This document shows, in pieces, positions 33,958 to 44,386 of a stretch of 64,000 nucleotides of DNA. Made by a program: the position numbers and the translations under genes. Under the pieces are notes generated by a model. That model made no database searches. It worked only from the letters and a program-made list of their open reading frames with translations, and was not told the DNA's origin. The DNA comes from Streptomyces sp. CB02980 (GTDB lineage: Bacteria; Actinomycetota; Actinomycetes; Streptomycetales; Streptomycetaceae), in assembly GCF_014451325.2 (NCBI RefSeq), contig NZ_JACSCH020000029.1:1-64000 (forward strand). Direction: 5' to 3'. Within the stretch, counting starts at the first letter, position 1; every line of letters begins with the position of its first letter.

Positions 33958-35234
33958 GCAGTCTCTTCGACCGGCACAGGGCCGTCATCCCCGACTGGGT
34001 CGCCCTCTACTACAAGGACCCCGTCGAGATCACCCACGGCGAGGGCCGCCACGTCTGGGACGCCGACGGCCGCCGGTACCTCGACTTCTTCGGCGGCATC
34101 CTCACCACCATGACCGCGCACGCCCTGCCCGAGGTCACCAAGGCCGTCGCCGAGCAGGCCGGGCGGATCATCCACTCCTCGACGCTCTACCTCAACCGCC
34201 CGATGGTGGAGCTCGCCGAGCGGATCGCCGGACTCTCCGGCATCCCCGACGCCCGCGTCTTCTTCACCACCTCCGGCACCGAGGCCAACGACACGGCGCT
34301 GCTCCTCGCGACCGCGTACCGCCGGTCGAACCAGATCCTCGCCATGCGGAACAGCTACCACGGCCGTTCCTTCTCGACCGTCGGCATCACCGGCAACCGC
34401 GCCTGGTCGCCCACCAGCCTCTCGCCGCTGCAGACCCTGTACGTCCACGGCGGCGTCCGGACGCGCGGTCCGTACGCCCAGTACACCGACGAGCGGTTCA
34501 TCGAGGCCTGCGTCGCCGACCTCGAGGACCTCCTCGGCCACACCCGGGACGTCGCCGCGCTCATCGCCGAACCCATCCAGGGCGTCGGCGGCTTCACGGC
34601 CCCGCCCGACGGTCTGTACGCCGCTTTCCGCCGCGTCCTCGACCGGCACGGCATCCTGTGGATCTCCGACGAGGTGCAGACCGGCTGGGGCCGTACCGGC
34701 GAGCACTTCTGGGGCTGGCAGGCGCACGGTCAGGCCGGGCCGCCCGACATCCTCACCTTCGCCAAGGGCATCGGCAACGGCATGTCCGTCGGCGGAGTCG
34801 TCGCCCGCGCCGACATCATGAACTGCATCGACGCCAACTCGATCTCCACCTTCGGCGGTTCGCCCATCACCATGGCCGCCGGCCTCGCCAACCTCTCGTA
34901 CCTCCTGGAGCACGACCTCCAGGGCAACGCGCGCCGGGTCGGCGGTCTGCTCATCGAGCGGATCAGGGCGGCCTGCGCCGGAGTCGAGGCGGTACGGGAG
35001 GTGCGGGGCCGTGGCCTCATGATCGGCATCGAGCTCACCGAGCCGGGCACCGAGCGGGCGAACCCGGACGCGGCCGCCACCGTCCTGGAGGCCGCCCGCG
35101 AGAACGGCCTGCTGATCGGCAAGGGCGGCGGCCACAACACCAGCATCCTGCGCATCGCGCCACCGCTCTCGCTCACCGTCGCCGAGGCGGAGGAGGGTGC
35201 GGCGATGCTCGAAGCGGCCCTGCGCGAGCTGTAG
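33954..35234 (+). CDS. Class III aminotransferase
   Basis: 426 residues, GTG start overlapping the nitrilase stop (GTGA). PLP-enzyme landmarks: FFTTSGTEANDTALLLA, the Asp in WISDEVQTGWGRTG, and the Schiff-base Lys in LTFAKGIGNGMS. The pattern is that of omega-amino-acid:pyruvate or glyoxylate transaminases (AGXT2-like, including 3-aminoisobutyrate and beta-alanine enzymes). In this operon it would deaminate the beta-amino acid released by the nitrilase. A 24-bp tandem repeat separates it from hydA. Confidence 0.92.
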   Translation: MSSLFDRHRAVIPDWVALYYKDPVEITHGEGRHVWDADGRRYLDFFGGILTTMTAHALPEVTKAVAEQAGRIIHSSTLYLNRPMVELAERIAGLSGIPDARVFFTTSGTEANDTALLLATAYRRSNQILAMRNSYHGRSFSTVGITGNRAWSPTSLSPLQTLYVHGGVRTRGPYAQYTDERFIEACVADLEDLLGHTRDVAALIAEPIQGVGGFTAPPDGLYAAFRRVLDRHGILWISDEVQTGWGRTGEHFWGWQAHGQAGPPDILTFAKGIGNGMSVGGVVARADIMNCIDANSISTFGGSPITMAAGLANLSYLLEHDLQGNARRVGGLLIERIRAACAGVEAVREVRGRGLMIGIELTEPGTERANPDAAATVLEAARENGLLIGKGGGHNTSILRIAPPLSLTVAEAEEGAAMLEAALREL

Positions 35235-35243
35235 CCACCGCGG

Positions 35244-35356
35244 CCCGCCGTACCCGAGACGACACCGTCCGGCCGTACCGAGACGACACCGTCCCGCCGT
35301 ACCGGGACGACCCGTCCCGCCGTACCGAGAGCCACACCGTCCCGCCGTATCGAGCA
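35244..35356 (+). repeat. Tandem repeat inside the catabolic operon, unit about 24 bp
   Basis: About four and a half imperfect copies of a unit starting CCCGCCGTACCGAGACGACA fill the 133-nt gap between the aminotransferase and hydA, stopping just before the GGGAG ribosome-binding site of hydA. It probably weakens translational coupling or folds in the mRNA. Confidence 0.85.
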
Positions 35357-35367
35357 GGGAGAGTCCC

Positions 35368-36771
35368 GTGAGCATCCGAACCGCCATCCGGGGCGGCCTC
35401 GTCGTCACCGCCGCCGACGAACTCCACGCCGACGTGCTGATCGAGGACGGCCGCGTGGTCGCCCTCGCGGCCCACGGCTCCGACGCGGCGGCCGCCTGGA
35501 CCGCCGACCGGACGATCGACGCCACCGACCGCTACGTGCTCCCCGGTGGCGTCGACGCCCACACCCACATGGAGTTGCCCTTCGGCGGCACCTTCGCCTC
35601 CGACACCTTCGAGACCGGCACCCGCGCCGCCGCCTGGGGCGGCACCACCACCATCGTCGACTTCGCCGTGCAGAGCGTCGGCCACAGCCTGCGCGAGGGA
35701 CTCGACGCCTGGTACGCCAAGGCCGACGGCAACTGCGCGGTCGACTACGCGTTCCACATGATCCTCTCCGACGTCAACGAGCACACGCTCAAGGAGATGG
35801 ACAAGCTCGTCCAGGAGGGCATCACCTCCTTCAAGCTCTTCATGGCGTACCCCGGCGTCTTCTACAGCGACGACGGCAAGATCCTGCGGGCCATGCAGCG
35901 CTCCGCCGACAACGGCGGGCTGATCATGATGCACGCCGAGAACGGCATCGCCATCGACGTCCTCGTCGAGCAGGCACTCGCCCGCGGCGAGACGGACCCC
36001 CGCTACCACGGGGAGGTCCGCAAGGCGCTCCTGGAGGCGGAGGCCACCCACCGGGCGATCCAGCTCGCCCGGGTGGCGGGAGCGCCGCTCTACGTCGTGC
36101 ACGTCTCGGCGGAGGAGGCGGTCGCCGAGATCGCGACCGCCCGCGACAAGGGGCTGCCCGTCTTCGGCGAGACCTGCCCCCAGTACCTGTTCCTGTCCAC
36201 CGACAACCTCGCGGAGCCGGGCTTCGAGGGCGCGAAGTACGTGTGCAGCACCCCGCTCCGGCCGAAGGAGCACCAGGCGGCGCTCTGGCGCGGACTGCGC
36301 ACCAACGACCTCCAGGTGGTCTCCACCGACCACTGCCCGTTCTGCTTCGTCGGCCAGAAGGACCTCGGCCGCGGCGACTTCTCCAAGATCCCCAACGGGC
36401 TTCCCGGGGTGGAGCACCGCATGGACCTCCTGCACCAGGCCGTCGTCGACGGGCACATCTCGCGGCGCCGCTGGATCGAGATCGCCTGCGCGACACCGGC
36501 CCGCATGTTCGGCCTCTACCCGCAGAAGGGCACGATCGCCCCGGGCGCCGACGCCGACGTCGTGATCTACGACCCGCACGCCGTCCAGACCCTGTCCGCC
36601 GAGACCCACCACATGAACGTCGACTACTCGGCGTACGAGGGGAAGACGGTCACCGGCCAGGTCGAGACCGTCCTCTCACGGGGCGAGGTCGTCATCGACC
36701 AGCGCAAGTACGTCGGCCACGCCGGTCACGGCACGTTCGTGCCGCGTTCCACCTGCCAGTACCTGAACTAG
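35368..36771 (+). CDS. hydA: Dihydropyrimidinase (D-hydantoinase)
   Basis: 467 residues, GTG start after GGGAG. Binuclear-metal amidohydrolase ligands are visible: HTH at 65-67 (VDAHTHME), the lysine to be carboxylated at K156 (TSFKLFM), His in MMHAENG, His in VVHVSAEEA and Asp in STDHCPF. The C-terminus ending in GTFVPRSTCQYLN is usual. It opens the ring of 5,6-dihydropyrimidines or hydantoins to give N-carbamoyl amino acids, the substrates of the nitrilase encoded first in the operon. Confidence 0.95.
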   Translation: MSIRTAIRGGLVVTAADELHADVLIEDGRVVALAAHGSDAAAAWTADRTIDATDRYVLPGGVDAHTHMELPFGGTFASDTFETGTRAAAWGGTTTIVDFAVQSVGHSLREGLDAWYAKADGNCAVDYAFHMILSDVNEHTLKEMDKLVQEGITSFKLFMAYPGVFYSDDGKILRAMQRSADNGGLIMMHAENGIAIDVLVEQALARGETDPRYHGEVRKALLEAEATHRAIQLARVAGAPLYVVHVSAEEAVAEIATARDKGLPVFGETCPQYLFLSTDNLAEPGFEGAKYVCSTPLRPKEHQAALWRGLRTNDLQVVSTDHCPFCFVGQKDLGRGDFSKIPNGLPGVEHRMDLLHQAVVDGHISRRRWIEIACATPARMFGLYPQKGTIAPGADADVVIYDPHAVQTLSAETHHMNVDYSAYEGKTVTGQVETVLSRGEVVIDQRKYVGHAGHGTFVPRSTCQYLN

Positions 36772-36781
36772 GAGAGCGACG

Positions 36782-37795
36782 TTGGATTTTGGACTCGTCC
36801 TGCAGACCGACCCGCCCGCCTCGCAGGTCGTCGGCCTGATGCGCCGGGCGGAACGCAACGGCTTCCGCTACGGCTGGACCTTCGACTCCGCCGTCCTGTG
36901 GCAGGAACCCTTCGTCATCTACAGCCAGATCCTCGCCAACACCACGAAGCTGCACGTCGGCCCGATGGTGACCAACCCCGGGACGCGTACGTGGGAGGTC
37001 ACGGCCTCCACCTTCGCCACCCTGAACGACATGTACGGCAACCGGACCGTCTGCGGCATCGGCCGCGGCGACTCGGCGATGCGCGTGGCCGGCCGCAGAC
37101 CCAACACCCTGGCCCGCCTCGGTGAGGCCATCGACGTCATCCGCGACCTCGCTGAGGGCCGGGAGACGGAGGTGGACGGCAACCCGATCCACATCCCCTG
37201 GATCAAGAACGGCAAGCTCCCCGTCTGGATGGCGGCGTACGGCCCCAAGGCCCTCGCGCTCGCCGGGCAGAAGGCCGACGGCTTCATCCTCCAGCTCGCC
37301 GACCCCTTCCTGACGGAGTGGATGGTCAAGGCCGTCCGGGAGGCGGCCCGGGAGGCCGGCCGCGACCCCGACGCCCTGACGATCTGCGTCGCCGCCCCCG
37401 CCTACGTCACCGCCGACGACTCGCCCGAGGCCCTGGCGCACGCCCGCGACCAGTGCCGCTGGTTCGGCGGCATGGTCGGCAACCACGTCGCCGACCTGGT
37501 GTCCAAGTACGGCGAGCACTCCTCGATGGTGCCGGAGGAGCTGACGGCGTACATCAAGGACCGCCAGGGCTACGACTACTCGCACCACGGCCGCGCCGAC
37601 AATCCCGACACGACCTTCGTCCCCGACGAGATCGTCGACCGCTTCTGCCTTCTCGGACCCGCCGAGGCCCACATCGAGAAGCTGCGGCACCTGCGGGACC
37701 TCGGCGTCGACCAGTTCGCCGTCTACGACATGCACGACAACCGGGAGGGCACGATCGACGCCTACGGCTCCGACATCATCCCGGCGTTCCGCTGA
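36782..37795 (+). CDS. Luciferase-like (LLM) F420-type oxidoreductase
   Basis: 337 residues, TTG start at 36782 with GGAGAG upstream. TIM-barrel LLM features: MDFGLVLQTDPPASQVVGLMRRAE, FDSAVLWQEPFVIYSQILANTTKLHVGPMVTNPGTRTWEV, GIGRGDSAMRVAGRRP and LPVWMAAYGPKALALAGQKADGFIL. I place it with the F420-dependent LLM family often found next to dihydropyrimidinase genes. Known LLM enzymes either transfer hydride from F420H2 or act as FMN monooxygenases (RutA attacks uracil). It ends the operon; a hairpin follows 7 nt later. Its reaction here is not known. Confidence 0.88.
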   Translation: MDFGLVLQTDPPASQVVGLMRRAERNGFRYGWTFDSAVLWQEPFVIYSQILANTTKLHVGPMVTNPGTRTWEVTASTFATLNDMYGNRTVCGIGRGDSAMRVAGRRPNTLARLGEAIDVIRDLAEGRETEVDGNPIHIPWIKNGKLPVWMAAYGPKALALAGQKADGFILQLADPFLTEWMVKAVREAAREAGRDPDALTICVAAPAYVTADDSPEALAHARDQCRWFGGMVGNHVADLVSKYGEHSSMVPEELTAYIKDRQGYDYSHHGRADNPDTTFVPDEIVDRFCLLGPAEAHIEKLRHLRDLGVDQFAVYDMHDNREGTIDAYGSDIIPAFR

Positions 37796-37802
37796 GACGG
37801 AG

Positions 37803-37829
37803 GGGGCGGCCGCGAATGCCGGCCGCCCC
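37803..37829 (+). terminator. Hairpin terminator of the catabolic operon
   Basis: Perfect 10-bp stem GGGGCGGCCG / CGGCCGCCCC, 7-nt loop. Confidence 0.85.
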
Positions 37830-37955
37830 GGAGCCGCTTGACGCCGGCTATTCCTCTCGCCCCTTGATCACCCCTGCCCTCTGCAGTTCGTCATGGCGGT
37901 TCCTTTCGAAGATCGGACCCGCGCCAGCGGTGGCTCGATCGTCCGGTCCCCGGAA

Positions 37956-38816
37956 TCAGGGGAATCGTGCGGTGATCGCGTCCACGATCCGATCCGGTGC
38001 GTCTTCCTGGACGAAGTGGTTCGCCCGGCCGAGTTCGACGACGCTCAGGTCGGTGAAGGAGGAGCGAATGCGCGGGATGCACGCCTTCGGCCGGAACACC
38101 ATGTCCCGCATGCCCCAGACCGCCAGAGTCGGTCTGTCGCCGAGGAGGGCGGGGACCTCATGGGCGAGTTCCTCCAGCAGGGGCCGTGCGGCGCGGATCT
38201 CCCCGGGCATGACCGCGAGGCCGCGGCGGGCTTCCTTCGTGGGTTGCACCATGCGGTAGTGGTCGGCTTCGGCTGCTGTCAGAGCGGGACCGGTTCTGCC
38301 GAGCAGGAACTGCTCTACGAGAAGGTTCCGTTCGAGGATGCGCCGTTGCATGGGGCGGCTGCTCATGATCGCGCTGAACGCCCGGTTCGCCAGCGGCTCG
38401 ATCGGCCAGAACGCCGTGTTGCCCAACACGATCCCCCTGACGCGGTCCGCCCGCGCGGTTGCCGCGCCGAGACCGATGGGGCCACCCCAGTCCTGCCCCA
38501 TCAGGACGAATCCGTCGAGGCGTAGGTGGTCGATCAACTCGCCCATGACCGCCGTGTGTTCCGAGACCGTGTAGCCGAAGCCGGCCGGGCGCTCGGACAG
38601 GCCGAAGCCGAGGTGGTCGACAGCGATGCAGCGGTATCGGTCACGCAGGCCCTTCACGATGTGGCGGTACAGGAAGCTCCAGGTGGGCGAGCCGTGGCAG
38701 AAGACGATCGGCGGTCCTGACCCCTCGTCGATGTAGTGGACCCGGCCTGCGGAAGAGTCGAACCATCGTGATGCGAAGGGGTAGAGGTTCGGATCGGGAA
38801 CGAAGTCGATCATCAT
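37956..38816 (-). CDS. Haloalkane-dehalogenase-like alpha/beta hydrolase
   Basis: 286 residues. The nucleophile position is Asp109 in GQDWGGPIG rather than Ser, followed by Trp110, a halide ligand in haloalkane dehalogenases. The oxyanion loop reads HGSPTWSFLYRH, closest to the HGEPTW of the DhlA-type subgroup but with Ser43 at the Glu/Asn position. The histidine is in GRANHFVQEDAP. It could cleave carbon-halogen bonds; epoxide hydrolase-like activity is an alternative but would need cap tyrosines I cannot confirm. ATG at 38816 follows GGAGGAG. Third-position GC looks a little lower than in its neighbours, suggesting later arrival between the catabolic operon and its transporter. Confidence 0.82.
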   Translation of the reverse strand: MMIDFVPDPNLYPFASRWFDSSAGRVHYIDEGSGPPIVFCHGSPTWSFLYRHIVKGLRDRYRCIAVDHLGFGLSERPAGFGYTVSEHTAVMGELIDHLRLDGFVLMGQDWGGPIGLGAATARADRVRGIVLGNTAFWPIEPLANRAFSAIMSSRPMQRRILERNLLVEQFLLGRTGPALTAAEADHYRMVQPTKEARRGLAVMPGEIRAARPLLEELAHEVPALLGDRPTLAVWGMRDMVFRPKACIPRIRSSFTDLSVVELGRANHFVQEDAPDRIVDAITARFP

Positions 38817-38870
38817 GGCGCTCTCCTCCAGCTCGGTGCGGTGTCCTGCCGGCGCGGCCCCACAGTGCTA

Positions 38871-38882
38871 CTACAGGTGTAG
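38871..38882 (-). promoter_or_regulatory. Small palindrome upstream of the dehalogenase-like gene
   Basis: CTACAGGTGTAG (arms CTACA and TGTAG) lies 55 nt before the start at 38816. Possible operator; weak evidence. Confidence 0.3.
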
Positions 38883-39051
38883 AGCGAACGGCGACTCTCC
38901 TGCGCGAGACGCTTCACACACTTGCCCGGTGACCGCTCCCAGTCGTCAGCGTCGGACACGGGACCGGCGCCGGTGGAGGCATGTGGAGTCCGGTCCGGGA
39001 GTCACATTCCGCCGGGCCTGCCATCGCGCTCACGCTGGACACGATCAGCCG

Positions 39052-39405
39052 ATGAACACCACCGTCCTGCTCGCGACCCCCGCGACGCCGGCCGCCCCCG
39101 CTCTCCTCCTCCGGCCCTGGCACGTCGACGGCGTGGCGGAGTTGGCCGAGGCGTACCGGGATCCCGCTCTGCGCCGTTGGGCGACCGCGCCGATCGAGAC
39201 CGAGGGCGACGGACTGGCATGGGTGCGGGCCCAGGAGGAGGCGCGTGCGGCGTGCGTGCGGCTCGGGTTCGCCGTCGTCGGGGCGTCGTCCGGCGGGGAG
39301 CCGCAGCGGCTGGCGGGCGGCGTCCTGCTCAAGGAGCTCGCGCGTTCGACGGGATCCTCCCGGCAGCGCCTCCCGCCTTCCCGCTCGACGGCCATCTCCA
39401 CGTAA
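39052..39405 (+). pseudogene. Truncated GNAT acetyltransferase
   Basis: The frame opens with LLLRPWHVDGVAELAEAYRDPALRRWATAPIET and FAVVGASSGGEPQRLAGGVLLKELA, the N-terminal half of RimJ-type GNAT acetyltransferases. After about residue 100 it runs into unrelated sequence (SSRQRLPPSRSTAIST) and stops at 118. The acetyl-CoA-binding motif (R/Q-x-x-G-x-G/A) and the whole C-terminal half are missing, so it should be inactive. It is probably a remnant left by deletion or rearrangement near the dehalogenase-like insert. Confidence 0.7.
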
Positions 39406-39612
39406 GGGGAGGGTCGTAGGCGCCCCGCGGCCTCCGACGTGGTGCCGGGGGTCTACCCGCGTCCCACGCCGAGTGGAAGAATCGGTCCCCCACTCCTTGG
39501 CTGCAAGTGGTCCTTGACAGACCACGACGGAGCCGTTCCGGCATGGCACCCCTCGCCCCTCCCCGGGCGACACCTCGTTCCGTCCTCCCCGCCGAACGAA
39601 GGGTTCCTCCGT
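39406..39612 (+). promoter_or_regulatory. Upstream region of the NCS1 transporter gene
   Basis: This 207-nt region holds a consensus-like TTGACA at 39514-39519 inside a GTGGTC / GACCAC inverted repeat (39507-39525), about 95 nt before the ATG. No good -10 is obvious. The transporter therefore seems to have its own regulated promoter rather than relying on the catabolic operon. Confidence 0.35.
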
Positions 39613-41163
<1,551 letters not shown>

Positions 41164-42126
41164 GATAGGAGCGCACGCGGGTGTTCACGGCGGGAGTGTC
41201 GGTGGCGCACTCCTTGCCGTAGGACACCAGACCGACGACGTACGGCCGCCCCCGGACCACCCGGACCAGGGGGCCGCCGGAGTCGTACTGGCAGGTGTCG
41301 CGCCCGGGGGCGTACGTGCAGATCTGGGTGGGGGCGATCTGCGCCATGCCCCGGCTCGCGCAGGCCGAGTTGCTCATGGTGGAGAGGGCCACGGTCCGCA
41401 GCACGTCGGACGTGCGTCCGCCGAACGAGGTGGTGCCCCAGCCCGGCACCTCTACCTGGGTGCCGTCGACGCCGCCCGGGGCGGACGTCACCGGCAGCCC
41501 GATCGGGCGTACGTCGCGGTTGAGGGCGAGCGGCTCGGCGAGCTCGACCAGGGCGATGTCGTTCCGCTGGGTGTCGGGGTCGTAGTCCGGGTGCGGGACG
41601 AAGCGTGCCGCCGAGGCCAGGACCGCGTGGGGGCTGTCGGACCCGGTCGTCAGGTCGTGGTCGCCGAGCAGTACGCCCACCCGCGTGGGATCGCTGTACG
41701 AGCCCGTCAGACAGTGGGCGGCGGTGAGGACGTACCGGTCGCCGATCAGCGCCCCACCGCACATCACCCGGCGTTCGAGGACGTCCACGAGTCCCGCCAT
41801 GAAGGGGTACTGGTGGGGCCGTGCCTCCTGTCCGCCGACCACCGCCTGCGCGGGCGGCGCGATCCCGAGGGGGCTCACCGTGAGCACCGCTCCCGCGACC
41901 GCCGCCAGAAACCTCTTCGCCCGTGCCACCTGATCTCCGTACCGTCGACGCCGTGTTCCCGGGGCCCCGGTGTGCGGAGACGTTTCCGCACGTCCACCGC
42001 ACGCCGTCCCGGCCCGCACGGGCTCAACGACGCGGGCCGGATGGGGTCACCTGCCCGCGGGGCCGGACCGGTGACCGGTGCCGTGACCGGCGCGTCCGCG
42101 GTCAGGTGATGCGGCGACCGGACGAG

Positions 42127-43014
42127 TCAGCGGTCGGCGTCCGGGGCCCAGCCGGGGACGTGCGTCGCCACGGCCGCGTCCCACGCGGGGGCGCCGCCGG
42201 GGTAGGGCCAGGCCCGGGTGAGGTCGTACCCGCCGGCGATCGCCCTCAACTCGTCCGCGAGGCGGCGGCTCTGGTGCGCGATCCGCGACGCGGCGAGCGG
42301 CCCCTCCAGGGCGGCGACCCGCTTCTCGTACTCCTCCACGGGGCGGGCGGAGAGGAGCGCCACCCACTCGGGGTTCGCGACCGCCCGCGCGAGGATCAGC
42401 ACCTCCGGTCGCCCGCCCTCCGCGAGCGCCGCCGTCACGCGGTCGTGACCGTCGAGCACGACGGGGGAGTTGAGCCCGCTGATCCACCAGGCGAACACCG
42501 GTGGCAGGACACCCTCCCGGTACTGCCGGCGGTACGCCTTCACCCGCGGCGCCTCCGGGGCCGACAGCGCCCGCAGCGGCAGCAGGTCGCGCGCGTCCTC
42601 CAGGGGATCGCCGTATCCGAACCAGGTCAGATGCCCCCGGTCCGGATCGTGGGCGAGGAGTGTGGGCCAGTTGACGGCGTTGAACCACCGGTGGACGTCC
42701 GGGACCAACAGCCACTCGCCCGCGTGGAGCGGCCCCTCGGCGGCCCCGCGCAGCTCCCCTTCCGCGTACGCCGCCCAGCGCTCCGACCACTCCGCCGACC
42801 CCGGCGCCGCGAACTCCGCGGCCGCTCGCGCCCGTTCGGCCCGCAGCGGGGCGAACGGGGAGGAGTACCGGCCGCTGCGCGCGTAGTGCAGGCCACGATG
42901 GGTGGCCCGCTGCCGGGCGAAGAGCACGGGGGCGGCGCCCTGCATCAGCACCAGCCGTCGCCCGTCGGCGCACTCCATCCGCAACCCCGGCTTCACCGGC
43001 CCCTCGACACGCAT
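42127..43014 (-). CDS. Uncharacterised protein with a ParB-like DGHxR motif
   Basis: 295 residues, soluble, rich in Arg, Ala, Glu and Trp. The central part VFAWWISGLNSPVVLDGHDRVTAALAEGGRPEVLILA resembles the DGHxR loop of ParB/sulfiredoxin-like proteins, which often marks a nucleotide- or phosphate-binding site. Other conserved-looking parts are VLMQGAAPVLFARQRATHRGLHYARSG and YGDPLEDARDLLPLRAL. I do not recognise a named family. It reads in the same direction as the protease gene downstream, 197 nt away. Confidence 0.6.
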   Translation of the reverse strand: MRVEGPVKPGLRMECADGRRLVLMQGAAPVLFARQRATHRGLHYARSGRYSSPFAPLRAERARAAAEFAAPGSAEWSERWAAYAEGELRGAAEGPLHAGEWLLVPDVHRWFNAVNWPTLLAHDPDRGHLTWFGYGDPLEDARDLLPLRALSAPEAPRVKAYRRQYREGVLPPVFAWWISGLNSPVVLDGHDRVTAALAEGGRPEVLILARAVANPEWVALLSARPVEEYEKRVAALEGPLAASRIAHQSRRLADELRAIAGGYDLTRAWPYPGGAPAWDAAVATHVPGWAPDADR

Positions 43015-43063
43015 GCCGCCACCCTACGCAGCGGGCCCGCCCGCGGGGCGCGGCACCAGGGCG

Positions 43064-43222
43064 GCGTCTACGGGGCCGGCGCCGCGTCTACGGACCCGCG
43101 CCGTGTCTACGGCGCCTGGCGCCGCGTCTACGGACCCGCGCCGCGTCTACGGCGCCCGGCACCGCGTCTACGGGGCCCGCGCCGTGTCTACGGGCCCGCG
43201 CCGCGCCTACGGCACCCGCGCC
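43064..43222 (-). repeat. Eight imperfect tandem repeats of 19-21 bp running into the end of lplA
   Basis: Units start at 43064, 43084, 43103, 43124, 43143, 43164, 43184 and 43203 with consensus GCGTCTACGGnnCCCGCGCC. The last unit contains the lplA stop codon (CTA on the plus strand is TAG), so the array looks like repeated duplication of the end of that gene. Confidence 0.85.
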
Positions 43223-44274
43223 GTCCACTCCGCCGTCCCGAACTTGGTCTCCGCGAGCTCCTTCGCCCGCGTCAGCGCGTCCTCCGTGACATGGCCCTCC
43301 GACAGGCCGTACCGGCCCCGGAAGGAGGCGATCATCCGGTCGATCACGGTCTCGCGCGGCAGGCCGGTCTGGCGCCGCAGCGGGTCCACGCGCTTCTTCG
43401 CGCTCTTCGTGCCCTTGTCGGAGAGCTTCTCGCGGCCGATCCGCAGCACCTCCGTCATCTTGTCGGCGTCGATGTCGTACGCCATCGTCACGTGGTGCAG
43501 GACCGCCCCGTGGCCCGCCACCATCCGCTTCTGCGCCGCGCCCGCGATCTTGCCCGCGTCCGTGGCGATGTCGTTGAGCGGCTGGTACCAGGCGCGGATG
43601 CCCATGTCGCCGAGCGCGCCGAGCACCCAGTCGTCGAGGTAGGCGTAGCTGTCGGTGAAGGACAGGCCCTGCACGAGGGCGTCGGGCACGGAGAGCGAGT
43701 ACGTGATCGTGTTGCCGGGCTCGATGAACATGGCCCCGCCGCCGCTGATCCGGCGTACCACCTGGATGCCGTGCCGCTCGGCCGCCTCCGGGTCGACCTC
43801 GTTGCGGAGGGACTGGAAGCTGCCGATGACCACCGCGGGGGCACCCCACTCCCAGACCCGCAGGGTCGGCGGCCGGTGGCCCGCGGCCACCTCGGCCGTG
43901 ATCACCTCGTCGAGCGCCATGTGCAGGGCGGGGGACTGCGGCGGCTCGTGGATCAGCTGCCAGTCGTAGTCGGTCCAGTCCGTGGCGTGGGCGAGCGCCC
44001 GGCGGACCGCGACCCCGACGCCCTCCGCGGTCAGCCCGAACATCTGCGTGCCCGGCGGCAGCGCCGCGTCGATCCGCGCCGCGAGCCCGGACGCGTCGGT
44101 GTCGACCGGCGCACCCTCCAGGGCCCGGTCGATCGCCAGGATCGCCTCGTCCGGTTCGAGGAAGAAGTCGCCAGCGACCCGGACGTTCCGCAGGAACCCG
44201 TCCTCGGCGTCGAGGTCGACGACCACCAGCTTGCCGCCGGGGACCTTGTACTCACCGTGGTACGCGCCGTGCAC
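43207..44274 (-). CDS. lplA: Lipoate-protein ligase, circularly permuted form
   Basis: 355 residues from a GTG at 44274 after GGGAGG. The first 85 residues (GEYKVPGGKLVVVDLDAEDGFLRNVRVAGDFFLEPDEAI) are the accessory domain that lies at the C-terminus of E. coli LplA. The catalytic BPL/LplA domain follows: PALHMALDEVI, RRISGGGAMF (lipoyl-adenylate loop) and DAGKIAG (catalytic Lys). This permuted order has been reported for the Streptomyces coelicolor enzyme. It joins free lipoate to the E2 and GcvH domains. The C-terminal codons lie in a tandem repeat. Confidence 0.93.
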   Translation of the reverse strand: MHGAYHGEYKVPGGKLVVVDLDAEDGFLRNVRVAGDFFLEPDEAILAIDRALEGAPVDTDASGLAARIDAALPPGTQMFGLTAEGVGVAVRRALAHATDWTDYDWQLIHEPPQSPALHMALDEVITAEVAAGHRPPTLRVWEWGAPAVVIGSFQSLRNEVDPEAAERHGIQVVRRISGGGAMFIEPGNTITYSLSVPDALVQGLSFTDSYAYLDDWVLGALGDMGIRAWYQPLNDIATDAGKIAGAAQKRMVAGHGAVLHHVTMAYDIDADKMTEVLRIGREKLSDKGTKSAKKRVDPLRRQTGLPRETVIDRMIASFRGRYGLSEGHVTEDALTRAKELAETKFGTAEWTARVP

Positions 44275-44374
44275 GGAACCCTCCCTGTAGGTAAGGGGTG
44301 AACTCGGCCAAAGAGTACTCCCCGGGGAAACAGAGGGTGACAAATCCGCCGGTCCGGTTGTCAGCGCCCCGTGC

Positions 44375-44380
44375 TTAGCT
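44375..44380 (+). promoter_or_regulatory. Leaderless -10 element of the inositol-monophosphatase-like gene
   Basis: TTAGCT ends 6 nt before the ATG at 44387; no ribosome-binding site. Confidence 0.4.
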
Positions 44381-44386
44381 GGACGC

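Noticed and set aside
43064-43222. CRISPR-like array
   Set aside because: Units are 19-21 bp, contiguous and gradually diverging, with no unique spacers of constant length and no cas genes.
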